Below the pieces are notes generated by a model, which saw only the letters and a program-made list of their open reading frames with translations, did no database searches and had not been told where the DNA came from. Shown in pieces: positions 35,295-45,005 of a stretch of DNA of 64,000 bases. This DNA comes from an uncultured Gammaproteobacteria bacterium (GTDB lineage Bacteria; Pseudomonadota; Gammaproteobacteria; JAADHQ01), in contig CAMYJO010000006.1 in assembly GCA_947258755.1 (NCBI GenBank), positions 1 through 64,000 of the forward strand. Reading direction: 5' to 3'. Within the stretch, counting starts at the first letter, position 1. Each line of letters begins with the position of its first letter. Position numbers and translations under genes: made by a program.

Positions 35295-36272
35295 ATGACT
35301 AAACAATCTTCAAAAGGTAAAAAAATTCCTGGTCAACACCAGCGTGGTGCGGACAAGGTTGCGCGTATACCGATCAAGGTCGAGCGCACCACGACGCTGA
35401 AGCGCAAACCGGCCTGGATTCGCGCCAAATCACCGGCACACCCCGAGGTGCAGCGCCTGAAAAAGATTCTGCGTGAACAGAAACTACATACTGTATGTGA
35501 AGAGGCCTCGTGCCCGAACCTGGGCGAGTGCTTTGGTCATGGTACTGCCACATTCATGATCATGGGTGACATCTGCACACGGCGCTGCCCGTTCTGTGAT
35601 GTCGCCCATGGTAAGCCCTTGCCGCTGGACAGCGAAGAACCTGCCAACCTGGCCAATACCATTCAGGCCATGGGTCTGCGTTACGTCGTGATAACTTCGG
35701 TCGATCGTGATGACCTGCGTGATGGTGGTGCCGGGCATTTTGTCGATTGTATCCGTGAAGTGCGCAGTAAGAACCCCGACATCAGTATCGAGATACTGGT
35801 ACCCGATTTTCGCGGACGCATGGAGGTGGCCCTCGACATCATGAATCGACAACCCCCTGATGTTTTCAACCATAATCTTGAAACAATTCCCAGGTTATAC
35901 AAAAAGGCCAGACCCGGCGCTGATTACCAATGGTCGCTGGACCTGATCAAATCATTCAAGGCCTTATACCCGGATGTTCCGACCAAGTCAGGGCTAATGC
36001 TGGGCCTGGGTGAAACCCTTGAAGAAGTACAGCAAGTCATGCAAGACCTGCGCGATCACCACTGTGACATGCTGACACTCGGTCAATACCTGCAACCCAG
36101 CCTCGATCACCTGCCGGTTGATCGTTTTGTCACACCAGAAGAATTCGACCAACTCGCCGAGATTGGCAAGGCCATGGGCTTTACCCAGGTTGCCAGCGGC
36201 CCGATGGTACGCTCGTCCTATCATGCCGATCTACAGGCGGCGGATATCATCAAGCAACGTAACGATTCGTAA
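35295..36272 (+). CDS. lipA: lipoyl synthase LipA
   Basis: Radical SAM enzyme of 325 aa that inserts two sulfurs into octanoyl groups. The auxiliary cluster Cys are C68, C73 and C79 ([13 protein letters not shown]), the radical SAM Cys are C94, C98 and C101 (CTRRCPFC). Last gene of the shape-lipoate cluster; it abuts the M14-like gene of the other strand with no spacer. Confidence 0.97.
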   Translation: MTKQSSKGKKIPGQHQRGADKVARIPIKVERTTTLKRKPAWIRAKSPAHPEVQRLKKILREQKLHTVCEEASCPNLGECFGHGTATFMIMGDICTRRCPFCDVAHGKPLPLDSEEPANLANTIQAMGLRYVVITSVDRDDLRDGGAGHFVDCIREVRSKNPDISIEILVPDFRGRMEVALDIMNRQPPDVFNHNLETIPRLYKKARPGADYQWSLDLIKSFKALYPDVPTKSGLMLGLGETLEEVQQVMQDLRDHHCDMLTLGQYLQPSLDHLPVDRFVTPEEFDQLAEIGKAMGFTQVASGPMVRSSYHADLQAADIIKQRNDS

Positions 36273-37292
36273 TCAGCCAGAATTACTAATTTTGTAACGC
36301 TCCATCAAATAACACAGACAATCCTGCCTGATAACCCGTTCATTCAACGTCAACATCGAAGGCATCACCGCTCTACGCGTTCGAATCTCATTATCCTCAT
36401 ACGTAAAAATCTGATCGCCGATATCATTACCATCGTTATCCCAAGCCTGAAGACGGCCCGACAAGTTGCCACAGATCCGGCCCAGTCGCGTACCCTTGTC
36501 CAACTCACGAAAATTCATATGATCGAGATCACGATCAAAACAGACCTCACTTTCGTCACCATTAAAACTAAAATTAACATCGGCAGGTACTTTCACAATA
36601 GCGATGGTATGAAACAGGTCAATATCATGCGCCGGGAAACCATGCGTCGGTATCTCAGACAGATGCAAGGCCGCATCGATAAATTCCTTAGCATGCTGAT
36701 CCGCATAGCTTTGCCCGACCTTGCCACACTCGACGGTCACCGCCGGACACAGATTTGCGAAAGCACCTGACTGCACGCCGGTCGGCTGAGTAAAATACAC
36801 CACGGTACGACTGAACAAGGTAGCCAGATGAAAAAATCGGTCATCGAGGACATTGACGCAGGCGTAGTGTGGGTTGATGCCGGTATTATTATGTACATCG
36901 ATACTGGCGAATACATGCCGTTCACGCATGTTATCGATGACCTCAGACATCATTTGCGTTTCCGGCGAATCCTGCGCTTCTCCCCCCGGCCAGACGCGAT
37001 TATAGTCAGGCTGCCCTTGCAGCCGTCGCTGTCCTTTTTCGGCGGCATGAACATTACCAACAAAAATTGACAATGAACGTGGTAATTCCTGCTGTTCATA
37101 TTTACGCAACAAATCCTGTATCGCGTGCAAACCGGTCACTTCATTGCCGTGCAGTAAAACCGACACGAACAAGGGCTCCTGCCTTCGCCCCTGAAGATGC
37201 ATTAGTGTTGGTTGCGGGACAATCTCACGCAGTCGTGTCGCATCCGCTTGCAAAAAACCTTCCGGTATATGATCAATAATCTTTAGCATCAC
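36273..37292 (-). CDS. M14-type succinylglutamate desuccinylase/aspartoacylase family protein
   Basis: Zinc deacylase-type protein of 339 aa. The zinc motif HGNE (H48, E51) and SIDVHNNTG are present, with CPAVTVECGKVG as the third block. Known members release amides or acyl groups from amino acids. The gene overlaps the GCS2-type ligase upstream by 4 nt (ATGA), so the two act together: the ligase would form an amide that this enzyme cuts or vice versa (inference). Substrate is unknown. Confidence 0.85.
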   Translation of the reverse strand: MMLKIIDHIPEGFLQADATRLREIVPQPTLMHLQGRRQEPLFVSVLLHGNEVTGLHAIQDLLRKYEQQELPRSLSIFVGNVHAAEKGQRRLQGQPDYNRVWPGGEAQDSPETQMMSEVIDNMRERHVFASIDVHNNTGINPHYACVNVLDDRFFHLATLFSRTVVYFTQPTGVQSGAFANLCPAVTVECGKVGQSYADQHAKEFIDAALHLSEIPTHGFPAHDIDLFHTIAIVKVPADVNFSFNGDESEVCFDRDLDHMNFRELDKGTRLGRICGNLSGRLQAWDNDGNDIGDQIFTYEDNEIRTRRAVMPSMLTLNERVIRQDCLCYLMERYKISNSG

Positions 37293-38734
37293 AATCTCTT
37301 CGACAGACTCCAGGTATGAACCGGCGCACCACTCTGCTGGTGCAATACATAAGCCTCTGTCAGGGCCTGCATATCACAATCATGTTTTTGCATGTACTGC
37401 CTTTGCCAGTGCGCACCGTGTTGGCCATTATCAACTCGTTCTTGAATAATATCCATATAAAGAGCGATATCGCTACTATCCAGACCCATGTCTAACAAGC
37501 CCTGTCTTGCGACTGCTATTAACTGTGACTGCAAGAGTTGGCGCATGTGCCCCTTGTCCCCATCCAGCCAGGTTACTCGGGCATTCATACTGTGTTTGGC
37601 ACAGGCATAAAAATTATCGCGCGCAACCGTAAATGGCAATTGCAGCTCCGGGGCATCGGACATATGCGCCAGATAATGTGCCAGGCCATAGTAAAAGGCG
37701 GCATTAGCAATATTATCGACAATGGTCGGGCCGGCAGAAATGACCCGATGTTCGATACGTAAATGCGGCGCACCCGCCTCATTAAAGCCTATCAACGGCC
37801 GATTCCAGCGCCAGATCGTACCATTATGAAGACGTAGATAATTCATTTCCTCCGGGTCACCGGTAAATGTGATTGGCAATAATACCGGATAGTGTTCACA
37901 ATTTTCGGTAAACAGCTCAAACATGGATTGACGGGCGTAACCTGAGCCGAAACCGACCCTGCGCACCGGACCGAATGCCGCGCCATCGATGCCACCCACC
38001 TGTACCGACTGTTCAAATAGCGGGATTCTTGTTTCATCCCACAAGTCCTTACCAAACAAATAAGGCGAGTTGGCTGACACCGCGACCGTCGCCGCCGAGG
38101 CAATGATGCTGGCGTTATAGGCCCTGACCGCCTCAGTAAGCGGCACCTGCCAATGTACCTGAAATGAAGTCGTGGCCGACTCCAACATGACATCATAGTG
38201 AGTTGTTTGCAGGTGTTCATGGCCGTGAATATCAAGGCCAATCGGTTTTCCCTTGCGTTGCAATAACACCTGTTCATTCAGGGCATAGTAGCGTTTCATA
38301 CGCGACATATTTTCCAACACTAATTGTTCTTCGCGCACACTGGGCAAGGTGCCGATCATCACCAGTGCTGCGTCAAAATCCTCTGCAACCTGATAACAGT
38401 GTTGCCAGCTTTGCTCCAGGGCCGATTGCAGGCGTGACAGGGCCTTATCCTGCAAGGGTTCCGGGTCGCCATTCAACTCGATATTGAATCGCGATAACTC
38501 CGGCGATACCCAGTCACTATTCAGCCTACTCAGGTAGGCGTCATTTATCGGGATTGGATTAAACGCCTGATCAACAATCCAGACCTCAAGTTCAAAGCCG
38601 CCAACACTAGCCTGCGAAGACATTTTGTGGTCACGAAACCAGTCTGATAACAACGAGGTCTCAGCGGCCAGATGCTGTCTATAGTCATGGAAATCCTGCT
38701 CACTAAAATCGGTGGTATCTATTTCTTGCCCCAT
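37289..38734 (-). CDS. glutamate-cysteine ligase (GCS2)-type carboxylate-amine ligase
   Basis: ATP-dependent ligase of 481 aa with GGFELEVWIVD near residue 45, FNIELNGDPEPL and KPIGLDIHGHEHL, the metal and ATP blocks of the GCS2 fold. It would join a carboxylate (glutamate-like) to an amine. It need not be the glutathione enzyme; members of this group make other gamma-glutamyl bonds. First gene of a two-gene unit with the M14-type deacylase. Confidence 0.85.
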   Translation of the reverse strand: MGQEIDTTDFSEQDFHDYRQHLAAETSLLSDWFRDHKMSSQASVGGFELEVWIVDQAFNPIPINDAYLSRLNSDWVSPELSRFNIELNGDPEPLQDKALSRLQSALEQSWQHCYQVAEDFDAALVMIGTLPSVREEQLVLENMSRMKRYYALNEQVLLQRKGKPIGLDIHGHEHLQTTHYDVMLESATTSFQVHWQVPLTEAVRAYNASIIASAATVAVSANSPYLFGKDLWDETRIPLFEQSVQVGGIDGAAFGPVRRVGFGSGYARQSMFELFTENCEHYPVLLPITFTGDPEEMNYLRLHNGTIWRWNRPLIGFNEAGAPHLRIEHRVISAGPTIVDNIANAAFYYGLAHYLAHMSDAPELQLPFTVARDNFYACAKHSMNARVTWLDGDKGHMRQLLQSQLIAVARQGLLDMGLDSSDIALYMDIIQERVDNGQHGAHWQRQYMQKHDCDMQALTEAYVLHQQSGAPVHTWSLSKRL

Positions 38735-38761
38735 ACAAGCATTTACCCTTTATTCATTACC

Positions 38762-39427
38762 CTATTGATTACTGACGAATTGACGCATCTGCTGCAGGCG
38801 TTCCTGCGTACCGATATCGTACCAATGACCGTCAAAATACTCACCACTAATACGCTCTTCATTCATGGCTCTTTTTAATAACGGTGCCAATGGAAAGCGA
38901 CCGGGCTTACAGGCTGCAAACAGTTCGCGCCTGTAAACCCCGATACCACTGAATGTATAATGCTGCCCCTGCCCATCACTGCTTAGCTGTGATCCCTTTA
39001 ATATGAAATCGCCATCGAGATGATGCGCCGGATTATCTACCATGACAAGATGGGCCAATTTTTCAACTGGCTGTAATTGTGTGAAAGGGTAATCAGTCCA
39101 GATATCACCATTGACAACAATAAAGGGCTCCGACCCCAATATTTCCAATGCCTGAAAGATGCCTCCACCGGTTTCCAGTGCTGGCTCCGGCTCCTGTGAA
39201 TATTGGATACGGACTCCATAGCGATCACCCTGACCGAGCTGCTCGCGGATCATATCGCCGAGATGCGACAGGTTGATAACGATGTCCTGGACTCCAGCCG
39301 TAGCCAGGCGGTGAAGATGCCATTCGATCAGGCGATACTGGCCCACATGGATCAATGGCTTGGGTAAAGTGTCGGTTAATGGACGCAGGCGCTCACCCCG
39401 GCCTGCGGCAAGTATCATGGCTTTCAT
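38762..39427 (-). CDS. murU: N-acetylmuramate alpha-1-phosphate uridylyltransferase MurU
   Basis: 221 aa nucleotidyltransferase. The N-terminal signature MILAAGRGERLRPLTD (4-19) with TLPKPLI is typical, with VNGDIWTD as the metal-binding block. It makes UDP-MurNAc from MurNAc-1-phosphate in the MurNAc recycling path that bypasses early synthesis. It follows amgK on the same strand (62 bp), the standard pair. Confidence 0.92.
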   Translation of the reverse strand: MKAMILAAGRGERLRPLTDTLPKPLIHVGQYRLIEWHLHRLATAGVQDIVINLSHLGDMIREQLGQGDRYGVRIQYSQEPEPALETGGGIFQALEILGSEPFIVVNGDIWTDYPFTQLQPVEKLAHLVMVDNPAHHLDGDFILKGSQLSSDGQGQHYTFSGIGVYRRELFAACKPGRFPLAPLLKRAMNEERISGEYFDGHWYDIGTQERLQQMRQFVSNQ

Positions 39428-39489
39428 GTTTACAACAATACAAGATCAGCTTTAAAAGATATAGCGCTTTCTATCTAGCGCTGGTCATT

Positions 39490-40506
39490 TTAGTGCTCAA
39501 CACTTTCCCAGCTACCGATGGCCGTCAAAAACCGATGCAGTTCCGCTAACTCGGGATATCGACTGCTGACCTCGATGATATAAGCAACAGTGCGCGGAAT
39601 ATCCTGCAGATATCCTGACTTATGATCACGGTGGTTCAGGCGCGCAAAAATACCGGCCGCTTTTAGGTGACGCTGCACGCCCATCAGGTCAAACCAACGC
39701 AGGAAGAGCTCTTCGTTTTCTTCATGCAAAATACCCGACTGCAAGGCCAGCTCATGATAACCCTTGACCCATTGTTCAACTTGCTGGCGCGGCCAGGCGA
39801 TATAACAGTCACGTAGCAGCGACACCAGGTCATAACTTACCGGGCCCAACACAGCATCCTGAAAATCCAGGATGCCTGGATTATGTTCTTTATTAACCAT
39901 CAAGTTACGCGAATGGTAATCGCGATGTACAGGCACCTGGGGTTGCGCTGTCGCCGAGGCGGACAGAAACTTGAAGGCCTGTTCCAGCATGGCCTGGTCT
40001 TGTGCCTGTAGATTTATGCCCAGGTGTTTATTTAATAACCAATCACGAAACAAATACATTTCCGTCATCAATAAGGCGTCATCATAGATCGGAAAGTCGT
40101 AATGCTGAGCGCCACCAGCCTGCAAGGTGGCCAGTGCCGCAAGCGCATCGCCATACAGGCGCTCAACATTATCCTTATTCAAAACCTGTAGATACTGTTG
40201 CTGACCAAGGTCAGACAACAGTAAAAAACCTTGTTGTAAGTCCTGCTGCAATACTACTGGTGCATGTAATCCCAGCTTCAAAAAAGCCGTTGATATGTCC
40301 ACAAAAGGCCTGCAATCCTCTTTCGCGGGAGGGGCATCCATCACTATCCATGTTTGATCCTCTATCTGTACACGAAAATATCGGCGAAAACTCGCATCGC
40401 CCGAGGCGATACTCAAATGGTAATTGTCATGCCCAAACAAGGACGAAAGCCATACTTTCATTGCCTTTACGCGGGCGTCATTAAAATCCACTTCAGTCAT
40501 CTTCAT
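39490..40506 (-). CDS. amgK: N-acetylmuramate/N-acetylglucosamine kinase AmgK
   Basis: 338 aa aminoglycoside phosphotransferase-like kinase. DASFRRYFRV (nucleotide loop), VHRDYHSRNLMV (catalytic Asp) and ILDFQDAVLGP (metal loop) are the visible blocks. It phosphorylates MurNAc at C1, giving the substrate of the MurU encoded downstream. The start overlaps the 3' end of the RND gene by 14 bp; a start at the later ATG of MKVWLSSL is possible. Confidence 0.93.
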   Translation of the reverse strand: MKMTEVDFNDARVKAMKVWLSSLFGHDNYHLSIASGDASFRRYFRVQIEDQTWIVMDAPPAKEDCRPFVDISTAFLKLGLHAPVVLQQDLQQGFLLLSDLGQQQYLQVLNKDNVERLYGDALAALATLQAGGAQHYDFPIYDDALLMTEMYLFRDWLLNKHLGINLQAQDQAMLEQAFKFLSASATAQPQVPVHRDYHSRNLMVNKEHNPGILDFQDAVLGPVSYDLVSLLRDCYIAWPRQQVEQWVKGYHELALQSGILHEENEELFLRWFDLMGVQRHLKAAGIFARLNHRDHKSGYLQDIPRTVAYIIEVSSRYPELAELHRFLTAIGSWESVEH

Positions 40507-43500
40507 CCTTTAACAGGCAATACAAATTAGCGGAATCTTGCTTATCCGGCCTGTGGAAAGCTCGCCTGAACTGTTTACACATCCAGATACGGGCATCATC
40601 GGCAATCATATAAAAGCACGGTAGTGCGACCAAAATCAATACGGTCGCAAACAACAGACCGAAACCGAGACTAACCGCCATGGGTGACAGGAAGGCGGTT
40701 TGCCCGGTGGCAAAAAAGATCAGCGGTGAGATTCCCAGGAACGTGGTAATACTGGTCAACAGTATCGGCCGCACGCGTACGCGCCCAGCCTCCACCATGG
40801 CATCGACTCTGTTCATGCCCTCGGCCCGCATACGCTTGGCAAAATCTACCAGTATCAGAGAATCATTGACGACAATACCGGACAATGCCAGCAGCCCGAT
40901 CAGTGACAGGAACTGCAGGTTGTAGCCGAATATGGCATGACCAATAACGACACCGATCAAGCCAAACGGGATCGCAAACATGACTACCAACGGATCCAGC
41001 AGTGATCGAAACAGACTACTGAGAATGAAAAATATAATCGCCAGGGAAATAATGCCCGCTCGTTTCATGTCCTTGAATGAATCACCGGCCTCTTTTTTCT
41101 CACCCAGGGCGAGTAACTGATAACCCGGATTGTCCTTAGGAAAGTCGGCAAACTCTTTATCCAGCAAGGCATTGACTTCCAGGGGCGTTGTCACTGCAGC
41201 ATCCACTTCGGCGGTGACCGTTGCCAGTCGTTGCAGGTCCCGGCGATTAATAGTATTCAGACCTCGACCTATCTTAATATCGGCAACATCACCCAGGTAT
41301 ACCGTCTTGCCATTGGCCAGTGTGATAGGCAGCCTCTGCAGTGCGCTGCTATGGCGAACGGGATCGGTGTAGATTAATCTGACCGGCATACGCTGATCCC
41401 TGGCCGTTACAAACACCACCTCCTGACCCAGATAACCGGTACGAATCACATTACTGATCTGCACCTGGGTCATGCCCAGTTCGCGCCCCCTGGCATTCAG
41501 TGAGTACTGGATTTCGAGCTTGCCCGGATCCATGTCATGACGAACATCGTATACACCCGGTAAACGGCGCAGATAGTCACGCACCCGGCCAGCGTGTTGA
41601 CGCAGGGCAACCACGTCATCACCACCGACACCGATCTCGATATCCGAACCGCCAGGCCCACCCTGCGGCCGCAGAATCGAAATACGTTGCAAACCTGGAA
41701 CCGTCTCGATGCGTTGGCGCATACTTTTTATGATCTCGCCGGTTTCCCGCTCGCGCGTCCCTTCCCAGCTGAACTTCATGCTGACTAGTGGCGAGACGAA
41801 ACGTTCAATGAACCCCTCCGGCTTGCGTTTCTCCAGGTCAATAACCAACTGAATGTAATGAGTACCGAAGCGGAAGCGATTAAAATCGATAAACGATATA
41901 CCGACATTGGTCAAAACAGAGCGTAACTCACCCTCTTCGGTAGCAGACAAGATGACGTCCTCGACCTTGGCCGCCAACCGGGCCGAGTCTTCGAGACTAT
42001 AGGTATTGGGCGCTTCCAGGTTGATAAAAAACTGCCCGGTATCTACGTGCCCGAATAAATGAAAAGGTAGACGGGTGCTGGCATAAGTGACTGTAATCAA
42101 CAGTACGCCAATCGTGAACGCCGTAACCAGGTAACGATACTGCAGGGCCTTGCGTAGAAAACCGGTATAACGCGTCAGCAATGCCGGCCATGGGATACGT
42201 GATGGACGTTTTTTATCAGACACCTTGAGGATATCTGCCGCATGCGAAGGTAGCACACCAAAGGCCTCAAACAGAGAGCCTAGCAAGGAGGCAGAGACCA
42301 CAACCGGAATGACGGCAATAAATGCACCCATGGTTCCGGAAATTGCAAACATTGGCAAAAAGGCGGCAATGGTCGTGGTCGTTGACGCCATGACCGGCCA
42401 AAAAACCTCACGAGCACCGACATTGGCAGCCTGCCGTGCAGGCATACCCATCTCCATGTGACGGTAAATGTTCTCGTTGACGATAATGGCATCATCAACA
42501 ATCATACCCAGGGCAATGAGAAAGGCGAACAATGACACCATGTTAATGGTATAGCCTAGATAGTGCAGCATGATGACTGCCACCAAAAATGACACCGGTA
42601 TACCCATCGCCGTGATCAATGCCACCCTGAAATTTAAAAACAGGTACAAGGAAATCAAGACCAGAACCAGGCCGACCATGCCGGATGATTTGACGGTTTC
42701 CAGTCGGGTCTTGACGAACACCGAGGTATCATTAAATAAACCCACCTTGATACTCGGCGGTAACCGTTGTTCAAGCTCACTCACATAATCGCGCACATTT
42801 TGCGAGAGCTCTATTGTTGATGCACTGCTGCTTTTATTGACCGTCAGATTGACGGATGAACGACCATTAAAACGACCCAGCGTATTGGCTTCCTCTAGAC
42901 GCATTTCGATGTTAGCAACAGCGCCGAGCTGTAACTGCCCACCGTTATCATTATGACGCAGGACAATTTTCTCGATCTCCCGGGCCTCGGGCAGAACCCC
43001 GACCCCACGCAATAGAATGTCGCCTTCCAGCGCCTTGACCGATCCACCAGGAATGTCTCTGAGATTATTACGGATCGCTGCCGTGACCTGCTCCAGTGAC
43101 ACTCGACTGGCAACCAGCTTCTGTGGATCAACACTAACCCACAGCTCCCATTCACGCTTACCGGCAACACCAACACTGGCCGCACCGGGCAGTAACTGCA
43201 AATCACGCTTAACTTCTTCGGCGAGATCATATAGATAGGTGCGGGCGACATCGCCATACAAGGCAATACTGATGACCGGAAAACGTGTTTCCAAGCGCAC
43301 CAGTTCGGGGCTATCGACATCCTCGGGTAAATCGGTAATCTGATCGACCTGGTTACGCGCATCCTGGATAAAATCGTCGACATCACTGCCCGGCTTTAAC
43401 TTGATCAGAACCGATGAAATCCCTTCGTTACTGGTTGACTGGATCACATCGATATCAGATATGCCATCAAAGGCCTCTTCGATCGGCAATGTCACCTGAC

Positions 43501-43681
43501 GCTCAACTTCCTCGGGCGGAGCGCCCTCATATAGGGCCGAGATCCGCACTACGTCCTTATCGATAACCGGAAACATTTCTTGCGGCATCGCATACCAGGA
43601 CAATACGCCGGCCAGCAAAATAAAAGCCAGCGTCAGATTGACGATCAGTGAATTATTGATTGAATAGCGTATCAGCGACAT
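40493..43681 (-). CDS. RND-type inner-membrane efflux transporter
   Basis: 1062 aa with twelve membrane segments in two halves and two large periplasmic loops. The N-terminus (SINNSLIVNLTLAFILL) and family blocks FLIALGMIVDDAIIVNEN and GLLALSGIVVNDSLILVDF are as in AcrB/MexB and the heavy-metal-free multidrug group. The last 30 residues extend past the usual end. It forms a pump with the adaptor encoded upstream; substrate unknown. Confidence 0.93.
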   Translation of the reverse strand: MSLIRYSINNSLIVNLTLAFILLAGVLSWYAMPQEMFPVIDKDVVRISALYEGAPPEEVERQVTLPIEEAFDGISDIDVIQSTSNEGISSVLIKLKPGSDVDDFIQDARNQVDQITDLPEDVDSPELVRLETRFPVISIALYGDVARTYLYDLAEEVKRDLQLLPGAASVGVAGKREWELWVSVDPQKLVASRVSLEQVTAAIRNNLRDIPGGSVKALEGDILLRGVGVLPEAREIEKIVLRHNDNGGQLQLGAVANIEMRLEEANTLGRFNGRSSVNLTVNKSSSASTIELSQNVRDYVSELEQRLPPSIKVGLFNDTSVFVKTRLETVKSSGMVGLVLVLISLYLFLNFRVALITAMGIPVSFLVAVIMLHYLGYTINMVSLFAFLIALGMIVDDAIIVNENIYRHMEMGMPARQAANVGAREVFWPVMASTTTTIAAFLPMFAISGTMGAFIAVIPVVVSASLLGSLFEAFGVLPSHAADILKVSDKKRPSRIPWPALLTRYTGFLRKALQYRYLVTAFTIGVLLITVTYASTRLPFHLFGHVDTGQFFINLEAPNTYSLEDSARLAAKVEDVILSATEEGELRSVLTNVGISFIDFNRFRFGTHYIQLVIDLEKRKPEGFIERFVSPLVSMKFSWEGTRERETGEIIKSMRQRIETVPGLQRISILRPQGGPGGSDIEIGVGGDDVVALRQHAGRVRDYLRRLPGVYDVRHDMDPGKLEIQYSLNARGRELGMTQVQISNVIRTGYLGQEVVFVTARDQRMPVRLIYTDPVRHSSALQRLPITLANGKTVYLGDVADIKIGRGLNTINRRDLQRLATVTAEVDAAVTTPLEVNALLDKEFADFPKDNPGYQLLALGEKKEAGDSFKDMKRAGIISLAIIFFILSSLFRSLLDPLVVMFAIPFGLIGVVIGHAIFGYNLQFLSLIGLLALSGIVVNDSLILVDFAKRMRAEGMNRVDAMVEAGRVRVRPILLTSITTFLGISPLIFFATGQTAFLSPMAVSLGFGLLFATVLILVALPCFYMIADDARIWMCKQFRRAFHRPDKQDSANLYCLLKDEDD

Positions 43682-43686
43682 GGGCT

Positions 43687-44862
43687 TTATTTGTCAGACT
43701 TTATCACTTCCACCACTTGCCCATCGGACAGTGAGGCAACATCGCGGCTAACAACCACATCCCCTTTAGACAAGCCACTCAAAACGACCTGCTCGTTATC
43801 GATTCGCGCCCCCGGAGTGATCAGTTGACGATGGATCACATTTTCCTTATGCAACATCACGAACTGCTTGCCATCCTCATAATGCAGGGCCGTTACCGGC
43901 ACGACCAAGGCCTGCTGCAGTGGAGGCAAAGTGATATGCGCTCGCACCATCTGTCCGGCATAGCCGTGACCGGCAGCTAAACCGATGCGTAACTCGTGAG
44001 TGAAGGTTGCCGGATCAGGGTCAATTTGCAGGGAGACAATGTCACCATCAATCCGTTTTTCATCAAGCTCCACTTCAACCCTGGTATCGCGTTGCAAACG
44101 ATGGGCAATTTCACCACGTATATTCAACACAAACTCAAGCCTGCTGTCATCGATCAATTCGACTGCCACCTGCGAGGGTGAAACATAATCGCCCTGTTGC
44201 ACATAAACCTGATTTACCACACCGGCCCAAGGACTTTTCAATTGACAACGCTCAAGATTACGTTGTGCGCGCTGCCAGGCAGACTGACGTATTTGTAAAC
44301 GTGCAGCAGCCGAGTCAACGTTATATTGCAGACTGGAGACCTCACGTTGCAAGGATGCCAGCTTCTGTCGTGCTGCATCGAGACTGGACTGGGATGACAG
44401 CGATTTTTTCAGCAGCCTGCGCAGCCGCTTGACTTCATTTTCCTGTAACACCTGACTTTCCTTTGCCAACTCAAGCAACTGCCGATCACGCTTTATGGCC
44501 GCCTTTTGTTCTTGTAACTGGGCCTTGGCATCCGCCGCGGTATCTTTGTAATCACCATCATCGAGTAGGAGTAAGACCTGATCCTTTTCCATTCTTTGTC
44601 CCGGTTCAACATTCCTGCTAGCCAATTGCCCATTGACCTCGAATTTCAACTGTGTACGTCGCAATGGCACTAGCCTACCCATCAAGACCTCATTAATCGA
44701 GATATCCTTTGTTTGCACAGGGTAGAGTTCCACACGCGCCTTTGGCAGGGGTTTCATCTCCGGGGTTTTTTCCGGCGCTGTCTCTTTTAGTATGATGACC
44801 AGTAAAATACTGGCAATGATGACGGCAAATGTGAATAATGTATGCTTGCTCTTGAAATTCAA
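43687..44862 (-). CDS. RND efflux periplasmic adaptor (membrane fusion protein)
   Basis: 391 aa. One N-terminal hydrophobic segment (about 10-26), then barrel-sandwich/lipoyl (LKFEVNGQLASRNVEPGQRM), a long coiled-coil hairpin (about residues 100-190), second lipoyl half (SPWAGVVNQVYVQQGDYVSP) and beta-barrel domains. Bridges the inner-membrane pump and an outer-membrane channel not in this window. It precedes the pump gene by 5 bp. Confidence 0.93.
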   Translation of the reverse strand: MNFKSKHTLFTFAVIIASILLVIILKETAPEKTPEMKPLPKARVELYPVQTKDISINEVLMGRLVPLRRTQLKFEVNGQLASRNVEPGQRMEKDQVLLLLDDGDYKDTAADAKAQLQEQKAAIKRDRQLLELAKESQVLQENEVKRLRRLLKKSLSSQSSLDAARQKLASLQREVSSLQYNVDSAAARLQIRQSAWQRAQRNLERCQLKSPWAGVVNQVYVQQGDYVSPSQVAVELIDDSRLEFVLNIRGEIAHRLQRDTRVEVELDEKRIDGDIVSLQIDPDPATFTHELRIGLAAGHGYAGQMVRAHITLPPLQQALVVPVTALHYEDGKQFVMLHKENVIHRQLITPGARIDNEQVVLSGLSKGDVVVSRDVASLSDGQVVEVIKSDK

Positions 44863-45005
44863 ATCCTACTTCCTGTCAGGGTAAAGGGCTTGGGGCCGAA
44901 TAGTGCGATTGCAGGCATAGCCCTGTCGTCGACCCATAGACAGGTAAATTTAAATATGCCGATTTATTTAATTCTTTCATTAGTTTAACATTAAAACCAA
45001 GGGAC

